Shown one piece after another: positions 16,081 to 23,581 of a DNA stretch of 59,855 bases (positions are counted from its first letter, which is position 1; each line of letters begins with the position of its first letter). The position numbers and the translations under genes are program-made. The DNA comes from GW2011-AR15 sp964512765 (GTDB lineage: Archaea > Nanobdellota > Nanobdellia > Woesearchaeales > GW2011-AR15): positions 1 through 59,855 of the forward strand of contig CAZEKF010000011.1 of NCBI GenBank assembly GCA_964512765.1, read 5' to 3'. The notes beneath the pieces were generated by a model. That model saw nothing but the letters and a program-made list of their open reading frames with translations. It searched no databases and was not told where the DNA came from.

Positions 16081-16530
16081 ATGACACTCTGTGCTCGGCT
16101 ACTTAACAAGATTTGTAGAAATTCTGTGGATGATACACATTACGAGGTTTTAGTGATTTATGACAGAGTAATCACACCAGAAGAATATGAGCATTTGTTT
16201 GATTTAGCACAAAGAACAAATTCTCTTCATGGTCATGGGAGGTTACCATGGAAGGATTATAATGATCACAGAAAGTATGGATTTAGTTTCGATATTGCAG
16301 GTCGGGAAATAGTTGAGGAGTTTATACATAAATTAGAAAAATTGGATTATGTGGCATTCGTTTTTTATGGAAAAATAGGCACAACAGATTATAAGGAGTT
16401 GTTTTTAGGAATGATTGGTGCAAGAGAAGATGCTTTTGATCAATGGTTTGAACCTCAAGTAAAAGAAGCTTTGTTGGAAATTATAGATGAGTCACTACTC
16501 CATGACCAAGATGAACCTTATTTTCACTAG
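16081..16530 (+). CDS. Hypothetical soluble protein
   Basis: This 149-residue acidic protein has no signal peptide or membrane helix. Predicted alternating strands and helices are seen (YEVLVIYDRVITPEEYEHL, then YVAFVFYGKIG). The C-terminal half is Glu/Asp-rich and ends HDQDEPYFH. I recognise no family. A TATA-like stretch TTTAAATATAAA lies near 16022-16033, giving a leader of about 25 bases. It stands between the site-2 protease and TrmJ on the same strand with gaps that suggest separate promoters. Confidence 0.6.
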   Translation: MTLCARLLNKICRNSVDDTHYEVLVIYDRVITPEEYEHLFDLAQRTNSLHGHGRLPWKDYNDHRKYGFSFDIAGREIVEEFIHKLEKLDYVAFVFYGKIGTTDYKELFLGMIGAREDAFDQWFEPQVKEALLEIIDESLLHDQDEPYFH

Positions 16531-16569
16531 TATATACTTTTTTAACTAACCTTAGATTTCTTTTTTATT

Positions 16570-17274
16570 ATGATAACAATCATACTACTAAAACCAGAAA
16601 CTTCTGCTAATATAGGGTTTATTTCAAGGTCAATGGCTAACTTTGATCTAAACAAACTAGTATTAATAGACCCACAATGCGATCATTTAGATGAAGATGC
16701 AGTAAAAATAAGTAAACATTCGAAAAAAATATTAGAAAGTGCTATTGTTAAAGATTACAAACATTTTTCTGAACTAAAAAAAGATTTTGATTTAGTGGTT
16801 GGGACAACATCTGTTTTAGGAAGTGATTATAACATCCCAAGAACACCTTTAACACCTGAAGAGTTCGCTAATAAAATAAATGACAAACAAAAAATTGCTT
16901 TAGTATTTGGTAACGAAGGTACAGGATTGAGTAATGAAGAAATTAGTAAATGTGATTTTGTTGTTACTATACCAAGTTCAAGAGAATATTCTGCATTAAA
17001 CATTAGCCATGCAGCAGTTATTTTATTTTATGAAATTTACAAAGTCATTGGTAAAAATAAAATCAATTCTCACATTAAACCAGCTACTGTAAAAGAAAGA
17101 GAAGTTATTCTAAAAATTCTTGACAATATACTTAACAATACAGAGTTCTCAACACCAGAAAAAAAACAAACTCAAAAAATAGTATGGAAACGTATTTTAG
17201 AAAAATCTATGATGTCAAAACGCGAATCATTTGCAATTATTGGGTTACTAAAAAAACTTGAAGAAAAAAGTTAA
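16570..17274 (+). CDS. trmJ: TrmJ-like SPOUT methyltransferase (tRNA 2'-O-methylation)
   Basis: This 234-residue SPOUT-class enzyme starts ITIILLKPETSANIGFISRSM, the motif 1 region with the N-x-G and the conserved Arg. Motif 2 is IALVFGNEGTGLSNEEI near 120. Motif 3 is YSALNISHAAVILFYEI near 148. These form the trefoil-knot SAM pocket. The C-terminal helical extension fits the TrmJ group, which methylates tRNA position 32 in archaea. The assignment to TrmJ rather than another SpoU enzyme is by motif similarity. The stop overlaps the convergent membrane-protein gene by 4 bases. Confidence 0.87.
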   Translation: MITIILLKPETSANIGFISRSMANFDLNKLVLIDPQCDHLDEDAVKISKHSKKILESAIVKDYKHFSELKKDFDLVVGTTSVLGSDYNIPRTPLTPEEFANKINDKQKIALVFGNEGTGLSNEEISKCDFVVTIPSSREYSALNISHAAVILFYEIYKVIGKNKINSHIKPATVKEREVILKILDNILNNTEFSTPEKKQTQKIVWKRILEKSMMSKRESFAIIGLLKKLEEKS

Positions 17275-17864
17275 CAAGTTTTAATATTTTCATAAGAAGT
17301 TACTTTATCTTTACATACAATAACTTCTTGGTTAACTAAAATAGTTGGGGTGATAGTAATTTGTTTTAAATTACCACTGTTGTAATCCAAGACAAGTGTT
17401 TTAATATCATTCTCTACTAGGATAAGGTTCTCTACATTATGTTGAACCTTGCCTTTGTCACCTTTAGCTAATAATGTTACACTATTAATAATCTTTTTTC
17501 CATTGTTTTTAAGGATGGTTTGGATCTTTGAATTATCAGGAAAAACGCATAATACGTCTTCATTATTAATTTGGTGTAATGTTATAGATACTTCTTCACA
17601 TTCACTAGATACTATTGGTTTTAAGAAAAAAACAGCACCTAAACCACCTAAAACTATAATGATAAGTAATATTACTAAAAATAAACCAGTCTTTGGTTTT
17701 GACTTTTCTTCTTTAGGTTTTGTATTTAAATCAGGATGTTTAAACAATTCTTCAACTGCATCTTTATGATGACCATGTTTAACTAAATGTTCTTTAATAG
17801 CATTATCACTATGTCCTTTTTCTTTCACAGACTTAACATAATCAAGTAACCTAGGATCAACCAT
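17271..17864 (-). CDS. Single-pass membrane protein with UBA-like N-terminal domain
   Basis: The 197-residue protein has an N-terminal helical domain (LLDYVKSVKEKGHSDNAIKE, then HLVKHGHHKDAVEELF). Its spacing matches the domain at the start of the protein at 3964. A Lys/Pro linker and one hydrophobic helix (LFLVILLIIIVLGGLGAVFFL, about residues 62-82) follow. The roughly 110-residue outer domain has three Cys, likely disulfide-bonded. The ATG overlaps the end of the HTH gene by eight bases, so the two are translationally coupled. The function is unknown. The small domain may be a docking module for cytoplasmic partners. Confidence 0.72.
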   Translation of the reverse strand: MVDPRLLDYVKSVKEKGHSDNAIKEHLVKHGHHKDAVEELFKHPDLNTKPKEEKSKPKTGLFLVILLIIIVLGGLGAVFFLKPIVSSECEEVSITLHQINNEDVLCVFPDNSKIQTILKNNGKKIINSVTLLAKGDKGKVQHNVENLILVENDIKTLVLDYNSGNLKQITITPTILVNQEVIVCKDKVTSYENIKTC

Positions 17865-18177
17865 CTTTTTTTGCCAAATATTGTTTTACTTTAGGATCTC
17901 CTTTTGGAGACGCGTTGTTGCCTAATTTATAATAAATTTTTTCAGCCATCTCACCCCAAGAATAATCGCCTTTTTCTTTTTCGATCTTTTCAATCTCAAA
18001 CTCGCCAAGTTCAATACCTTTCTTGAGATGGTAGTAAATAGATCTCAAAGTTACTTTAGGAAAAATTTCAACATAATATTTGTATAAGTCATACCCATAC
18101 GCTTTTCCTAACCTGAACAAAAGTTCAACAATGTTTTGTCTAATTACTGAGTTTACGGGTCTTCCTCGTTGTTTCAT
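17857..18177 (-). CDS. PadR-like winged-helix DNA-binding protein
   Basis: This 106-residue basic protein begins MKQRGRPVNSVIRQNIVELL. It has a winged-helix pattern of the PadR type: FRLGKAYGYDLYKYYVEIF, then VTLRSIYYHLKKGIELGEF. The C-terminus is charged and ends YLAKKDG. It is probably a transcriptional regulator. The eight-base overlap with the downstream membrane-protein gene suggests it controls or senses through that partner, an inference from arrangement only. Upstream lies an AT-rich region (TTTATATATT on this strand) for its promoter. Confidence 0.72.
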   Translation of the reverse strand: MKQRGRPVNSVIRQNIVELLFRLGKAYGYDLYKYYVEIFPKVTLRSIYYHLKKGIELGEFEIEKIEKEKGDYSWGEMAEKIYYKLGNNASPKGDPKVKQYLAKKDG

Positions 18178-18266
18178 GAATTTTTTCTAAGAATAAATGG
18201 TTTATATATTTTTTCATTATGGAAAATAAAACAAAGTTTTTTTAAACAATATTACAAAGATTAAAA

Positions 18267-18620
18267 TCAAAACTGGGATTCTGGTGGCGACAATTGAGCA
18301 TAAGCTTCGGTTAATCTGTTTGCGCTTTTGACTGAAAATTTTGCAGAGTATAGAGGATTACCTATAACTTGTATAGTTTGTTCAAACCAACCTCTTCTAT
18401 CAAATGATTCCCAGAATATAACGTCCCTTCCTTTTAATGTATCTCCCAGGTGGTCAGCATAGAAATCACCGAAATAAGGAATTGTACGTTCGCCTTCTAA
18501 CCCATTAATAACAATCTCGTAAGCCTGGATTCCTTGGTCTCTAATAGTTGCTCTTTGAGTAATATCTACTATTGTTCCAAATTCTTTAACCAATTCTTTT
18601 GACAACCTTCTTCTATACAT
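18267..18620 (-). CDS. Hypothetical protein, beta-rich
   Basis: This is a 117-residue soluble protein if started at ATG 18620 (MYRRRLSKELV); the frame is open from a TTG at 18629. The pattern IVDITQRATIRDQGIQAYEIV, interrupted by the GLEGERTIPYFGDFYADHL turn-rich stretch, looks beta-rich. No known catalytic motif or membrane segment is seen. It is monocistronic between the PadR-like operon and Trm-G10. No family is recognised. Confidence 0.55.
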   Translation of the reverse strand: MYRRRLSKELVKEFGTIVDITQRATIRDQGIQAYEIVINGLEGERTIPYFGDFYADHLGDTLKGRDVIFWESFDRRGWFEQTIQVIGNPLYSAKFSVKSANRLTEAYAQLSPPESQF

Positions 18621-18700
18621 AAGAAACAATAATTTTATCTTAATTAAATAGATTATGGTTAAAGCAAGATATAAATAATAATTAAATAATTCTGTTCTTT

Positions 18701-19648
18701 ATGACTAAATTATTCCTATTATCAAAACAAAACATTGAACTAGCTAAAGAGGAGATTTTATCTTTAACAGAAAATAATGAATATGAATTACATGATGACT
18801 TATTAATTATTGATGACAAATCAAAAATTGATTTTGAAAACAGGTTAGGTTATACACATACAATCTACAAGTTCTTGTTCAAGTGTAAAAAAGAAAAATT
18901 AACTGAATCTATAAAAAGTTACAACTGGCAGAAAATTTACAATAAAGATTTTTGTGTACGGGTTCATAACTCATCAGAATTTGAGGAAAAAGAGATTGCT
19001 TCGTTGATCTGGAACAAAATAAAAAATCCTAAGGTTAATCTAACTATTCCAAAAACAAAAATAGAATTCTTTTTCATTAAAAACAATGTAATAGCTGCAT
19101 TATTCCAATCAAACATTGACAAATCTTTTTTGAATAGAAAAGCTCATTTAAGACCTGAGTTACACCCAACGTCATTACATCCAAAATTAGCAAGAGCTTG
19201 CATTAATTTAACAGGTTTAACTAAAGGAACTTTATTAGATCCGTTCTGCGGTTCAGGCGGTATTTTAATTGAAGCAGGTTTAATGGGATTTAAGGTTATA
19301 GGATATGACATTGACGAATCTCAAATAAAAAGAGCAGAAATTAATTTTAAACATTATAAAGTTAAAAATTACAAACTAAAAAAACAGGATTCAACAAATA
19401 TAAACAAAAAAGTTAAAGCAATTGTAACAGACTTGCCTTATGGTAAAGGTTCTAAACTATTAAACAAAAACTTATATGTTTCTTTCTTAAACTCTTCACA
19501 AAACATAACAAAAAACATGATAATAATATTTCCAGATTTTATTAATTACAAAAAATTAATTAAAAAAACCAAATGGAAAATAGAAAAAGAATTCAAAGTT
19601 TACATACATAAATCCTTAACAAGAATAATATTAAAACTAACTCAATAA
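18701..19648 (+). CDS. trmG10: tRNA (guanine-N2)-methyltransferase, Trm-G10 type
   Basis: This 315-residue protein has an N-terminal THUMP-like tRNA-binding region (residues about 1-145). The Rossmann methylase domain has motif I LLDPFCGSGGILIEAGLMG near 180, motif II GYDIDESQIKRAEINF, and the catalytic motif IV VTDLPYGKG near 248. The D-[LP]-P-Y form is characteristic of N2-guanine methylases acting on tRNA position 10 (aTrm-G10/Trm11 family). It is convergent with the giant surface-protein gene, with one base between stop codons. Confidence 0.87.
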   Translation: MTKLFLLSKQNIELAKEEILSLTENNEYELHDDLLIIDDKSKIDFENRLGYTHTIYKFLFKCKKEKLTESIKSYNWQKIYNKDFCVRVHNSSEFEEKEIASLIWNKIKNPKVNLTIPKTKIEFFFIKNNVIAALFQSNIDKSFLNRKAHLRPELHPTSLHPKLARACINLTGLTKGTLLDPFCGSGGILIEAGLMGFKVIGYDIDESQIKRAEINFKHYKVKNYKLKKQDSTNINKKVKAIVTDLPYGKGSKLLNKNLYVSFLNSSQNITKNMIIIFPDFINYKKLIKKTKWKIEKEFKVYIHKSLTRIILKLTQ

Positions 19649-19649
19649 A

Positions 19650-22600
19650 TTATTCGTTTTCTTCATTAGATTTTTTAATTTTGACAGTCATGATTACAAT
19701 GGCAATAATAGTTATAATTGTAACAAGTAACACAGGTTTTAAATAAGGCACTTTATCAAAGTCAATGTTCACTAACCATCCTGTTGGACTGTCATCTTTT
19801 AGTTTTGATTGTGACACTAAATATTTGCATCCTTGTATAACTTCATCAATTATTTTTGCAGCTTCTTCATAATCTTGTAGATCCATGTAATTCCGCGCTT
19901 TTTTCAAAAACTCGTTCAGTTCAAGACATTCAGGGTTACTTTGTAACAGGTCACGAGCGAAAGTAATTTTTGTGTTTGCGACAGACTGATTACCTTTGGT
20001 TCTTTCAAGCGCGTTTACATATATAACTGCTTTGTCAAAATAATCTGGGTCTGTTACATTAGCAGAAACAATAATTTCATAATTACTGAACAATTTATAA
20101 TCAACTACTACCAAGTCAGTTTTTTGTGTTTCACCAATTTGTAACTCTGCAATAAAATCATTTGAAAAAGTTAAATCTGCAGTTGTTGAATTCGCATATG
20201 CAGATAATCTTATCCCACGAAGAGTTTCATTACCTGTATTTACTATGTTAAGTTCTTGTCGTAATGTGTTATTATTATAAATCACCGCAGGTTCAGGGTT
20301 AATTATGTCAAGATAAATTTGTTTATCAATTTCCACTTCTTCAACAATTGACACAGTAACGACTCTTGAACTACTACTACTACTGCTGCTTGTGGTTGCA
20401 CCTGTATCTTCTGTAGTTTCGTTTTCAAGAGTAACGTTTATAGTAACAATGTTACTTGTTGCTGGAGAACCATAACCATCGGATGCAGTGAAAGTAACAT
20501 TTTGAATACCATTTTCGAGAGGCGTGAAAATAACGTCATTACCATCATAGGTTATTGTTAATTTTGTCACATTTGTGTTATTATATGTTAACGTATCACC
20601 GTCAGGGTCGACAAACCTATAATTGCCTGCACCACCACTCAAGTAGTTGTTCCATCTATAAGATGAAGATAAGTTTGTAACATTTGGTAAGCTATTGTTT
20701 AAATATGGTAACCTGTTAAGATTTTCAATTGTTAAGTTCCATGTAAACGTAGCTTCGTTGGCTGAGAAACCTGATACGTTGTCAGATACTTTAAGAGTTA
20801 AATTATAAACACCACTCTCTGAAAAACCAAAAAATCTGCTATAATTTCTTTCAGTTCCACATCCTGAACTATTTAAAGTCCAGTTAAAGATTAATGAATC
20901 TCCGTCAGGATCTGTTGAATTATGATCAAAATACACAGTTGTGTTTTCAGTTGTGTTTGTGTTAGTAAAATTAATTCCTAGTGAACTTGTTGTTACCCAG
21001 GTTGTGTTCATTGGCTTACCATGAGGTGTGATATTTATTATTTGTGGAGATAAAGTTCTATTTAATATTGTTAAATTCCAAATAGTTGAAGTGTTTTTAT
21101 TGTAATCATCAAGAACTGTAAAATTAATTAAATAAGATCCTGCAGTAGTTGAATTTGGTGTGTAGAAAACTTCACCTCCAAGAGTTACATTGAATAATGT
21201 AGATCCGTATATAAACCTGGATGTGTAACGTAAAGTATCTGTTTGGCCACAAGTAATATCACCGTCTGTTGCGTAATCTTCAACATCCCAGTAAAATGCC
21301 GCGCCTTCGATAGCTGTTAGATTTTCCATTGCTGAAAAAACAGGAGCCTCAGCAACCATTACAACTTCAAGATTAAAAGATGTCTCGTTCTCTGCCCCAA
21401 ACGTGTCGTTAACAGTAATATTTATGGTATAACTTCCTGTTTGTGAACAGTTTGGCGTGAAATTTATTAAACCTGTTTGTGATATATCAAACAAAGCAGA
21501 ATTATCAGAATATTTGTCAATACTATCGTCTTGATCAGGATCTGTAGCGTTTACTTGGTAAGTAAATAAGATATCTTCATACGCTGTTTGATTTGTTAGG
21601 CTTTGGTTATAATATGGAGCACTATTATTATTAATTGTTATATTGAATATTGCAGTAACTGACTCTCCATAGTTATCAGAAACATTGATCAGATAATAAT
21701 AATTGCCAGTTAAACTTGAATTTGGCATAAAAGTTATGATACCTGTGCTTGAGTTTATTGTTAAAGTTGGACAGTTCCCGTTACAATTACTGGAATTATC
21801 AGTATAATTCAATGATTCATTACTATCTACTAATAAGTCAACATCTGTACCATTAACTTTATACAAGAAAGACATTCCAGTGTATGATGTTATATTTCTA
21901 ATGTCTGTATTACCATTTGTATTACCATTATAATAACTATAATTATATAATATAGGAGCATCATTAACATTACTTAAATTAAGGTATAGGTTTTCTGATG
22001 TAGTGACCTTAGTGTCACTGACAGTGACGGTTATGTTTGCACATTGTATGTGTGTGTTATTTAAAGTAACATTAATTAGTCCAGATGCATTAGTTGATGT
22101 GTTAATTAAAGTATCAATTGTCCATATATCAATGCCGCAGTCTAGAGATGAAACAGAGAAACTTAACACATCCTCTGTGTCAACATCTGTTGCATTTACA
22201 TATAAAAAGAAATTTTGATTTTGCACGCCTGATTTGTTTGTTAAATTAACTAAGGTTGGGGCGTGGTTTACTGTGATTATCTCAAGATTAAAATCATCAC
22301 TAACACATAAACTTGTATTTTCAGGATCACACGCAGTAACATTTACAGTGAAATTACCAATATCTGAAAAGTTTGAAGACCTGTTATTAAAAAAAGTGAT
22401 AACAAAATTCTTGTTGTCAGAAGTGACATTGACTAACCTACTTTCACCTGTTTCATTAGCAATAAAAGTGAACGGTCCAGTTGTATTTTCTTCGTCATTG
22501 ACAGTTACATTGTAAGCTAGTTTCTGACCTTCAATAATACTTATATTACTAAGATCTACGGAAAAGGTAGGAGCATCATTAACAGGAGTAACATTAAAGT

Positions 22601-23219
22601 CCATGATTAAACCTACAATGTTAATTCCATCATTAACTAAAAATTGGTACTGGTCATTTGTAGTATTATCTGGTTCAGCAGTCGGGTAACATGTAACTGT
22701 ACCATTTCCAGTGTTAATTGTACAATAATCATTGCCACTGTTCAGTATTTCAGCATATACTAATGTGTCACCGTCATCATCTGAACTTGTTAAAAAGAAT
22801 GTTGTGTTTACACCTTCAATTATTTCTTCATAGTCACCGACGTCATCATCTGAGGTGTTTGCTAAATAAGGTGTTAAAGGTGGTGCATTACTTATTGTTA
22901 CAGATGAACTTGACACAGTGGAAGCTGTTGAATTTTCTGCAATTATGGTACAGTTCCAAACATCACCTCGTTTTGTGTATACATTTGATAATGTGAACGG
23001 GCTTGTAGCATTAATTGTTGTATTAAACAAAACTGAATTATTATACCAAGAAACATTAACTTGACTCTCACCAGACACTGTCCAGGTACATGATAGATTA
23101 GATATTGTAGTTGCGTTAGTAGGAGTAACACTAACACTTGATAAGTCTAATGAATATATTAGAGAAAGAAGTACTATGAACAGGATAATTCCAATGATTT
23201 GGTGTTTTTTGATTTTCAT
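19650..23219 (-). CDS. Giant cadherin-like surface protein with C-terminal anchor
   Basis: This is an about 1,189-residue secreted protein. The true start is probably ATG 23219 (MKIKKHQIIGIILFIVLLSL), a signal peptide. The open frame extends 26 codons upstream without a signal. The body is Asn/Thr/Ser-rich with four or more cadherin-like/Ig-like repeats, each opening with a phrase such as VNDAPTFSV, VNHAPTLVN or VNDAPILYN and containing DPDGD or DVDTED calcium-type acidic motifs. A Ser-rich linker and an outer domain precede the C-terminal helix (YLKPVLLVTIITIIAIVIM) and a Lys-rich tail. It is a probable cell-surface adhesin for host or cell contact. The small RHH gene lies just upstream on the same strand. 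Confidence 0.85.
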   Translation of the reverse strand: MKIKKHQIIGIILFIVLLSLIYSLDLSSVSVTPTNATTISNLSCTWTVSGESQVNVSWYNNSVLFNTTINATSPFTLSNVYTKRGDVWNCTIIAENSTASTVSSSSVTISNAPPLTPYLANTSDDDVGDYEEIIEGVNTTFFLTSSDDDGDTLVYAEILNSGNDYCTINTGNGTVTCYPTAEPDNTTNDQYQFLVNDGINIVGLIMDFNVTPVNDAPTFSVDLSNISIIEGQKLAYNVTVNDEENTTGPFTFIANETGESRLVNVTSDNKNFVITFFNNRSSNFSDIGNFTVNVTACDPENTSLCVSDDFNLEIITVNHAPTLVNLTNKSGVQNQNFFLYVNATDVDTEDVLSFSVSSLDCGIDIWTIDTLINTSTNASGLINVTLNNTHIQCANITVTVSDTKVTTSENLYLNLSNVNDAPILYNYSYYNGNTNGNTDIRNITSYTGMSFLYKVNGTDVDLLVDSNESLNYTDNSSNCNGNCPTLTINSSTGIITFMPNSSLTGNYYYLINVSDNYGESVTAIFNITINNNSAPYYNQSLTNQTAYEDILFTYQVNATDPDQDDSIDKYSDNSALFDISQTGLINFTPNCSQTGSYTINITVNDTFGAENETSFNLEVVMVAEAPVFSAMENLTAIEGAAFYWDVEDYATDGDITCGQTDTLRYTSRFIYGSTLFNVTLGGEVFYTPNSTTAGSYLINFTVLDDYNKNTSTIWNLTILNRTLSPQIINITPHGKPMNTTWVTTSSLGINFTNTNTTENTTVYFDHNSTDPDGDSLIFNWTLNSSGCGTERNYSRFFGFSESGVYNLTLKVSDNVSGFSANEATFTWNLTIENLNRLPYLNNSLPNVTNLSSSYRWNNYLSGGAGNYRFVDPDGDTLTYNNTNVTKLTITYDGNDVIFTPLENGIQNVTFTASDGYGSPATSNIVTINVTLENETTEDTGATTSSSSSSSSRVVTVSIVEEVEIDKQIYLDIINPEPAVIYNNNTLRQELNIVNTGNETLRGIRLSAYANSTTADLTFSNDFIAELQIGETQKTDLVVVDYKLFSNYEIIVSANVTDPDYFDKAVIYVNALERTKGNQSVANTKITFARDLLQSNPECLELNEFLKKARNYMDLQDYEEAAKIIDEVIQGCKYLVSQSKLKDDSPTGWLVNIDFDKVPYLKPVLLVTIITIIAIVIMTVKIKKSNEENE

Positions 23220-23309
23220 TTTATGTAAATATGAGGGCCAAGTATGCTGGGGGTGTATTAATCTTTTAAGAAACATTAAAACATTCTTTGATTGCACACT
23301 TGACCTGTC

Positions 23310-23435
23310 TCATTTTTTTATCTTCTCTTTTATTGAGTCTATTATAAACTCTTTTAATGTGATCTCCTGGATAGCGCACTTTATCTTTGCTTTCTTATGC
23401 AAATCATCCGGGATCTCAATGTTTACATTGGTCAT
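23310..23435 (-). CDS. Small ribbon-helix-helix DNA-binding protein
   Basis: This is a 41-residue frame too short for most gene finders, starting at ATG complementary to 23433-23435. It reads MTNVNIEIPDDLHKKAKIKC and then AIQEITLKEFIIDSI. This is the ribbon strand V-N-I-E-I-P plus helix-turn-helix pattern of archaeal RHH (CopG/Arc-like) repressors. Eight bases upstream of its start begins a 9-bp tandem array (23443-23514), a likely operator. The gene is followed by the giant surface protein on the same strand with a 90-base gap, so it may control itself and that gene. It could also be an antitoxin, but no toxin partner is seen. Confidence 0.7.
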   Translation of the reverse strand: MTNVNIEIPDDLHKKAKIKCAIQEITLKEFIIDSIKEKIKK

Positions 23436-23442
23436 TTTTTAA

Positions 23443-23514
23443 TAAGTTATTTAATTTAGCTAAGTTATGTAAGTTAACTAAGTTATATTAGTTTATTAAG
23501 TTTAGTTAATTAAA
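23443..23514. repeat. Eight-unit 9-bp iteron array upstream of the RHH gene
   Basis: Units of consensus TAAGTTANN fall on a strict 9-base register at 23443, 23452, 23461, 23470, 23479, 23488, 23497 and 23506. The units at 23443, 23461, 23470 and 23479 are exact in TAAGTTA, and the others differ at one to three positions. Same-face spacing every 9 bp fits cooperative binding of RHH dimers. The gap 23436-23581 holds nothing else evident. Confidence 0.75.
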
Positions 23515-23581
23515 TAAATAATATAACTTATTATTTATATAGTTTTCTTTTTTATTTCATACTTTAGTAGAAAAAAATACT

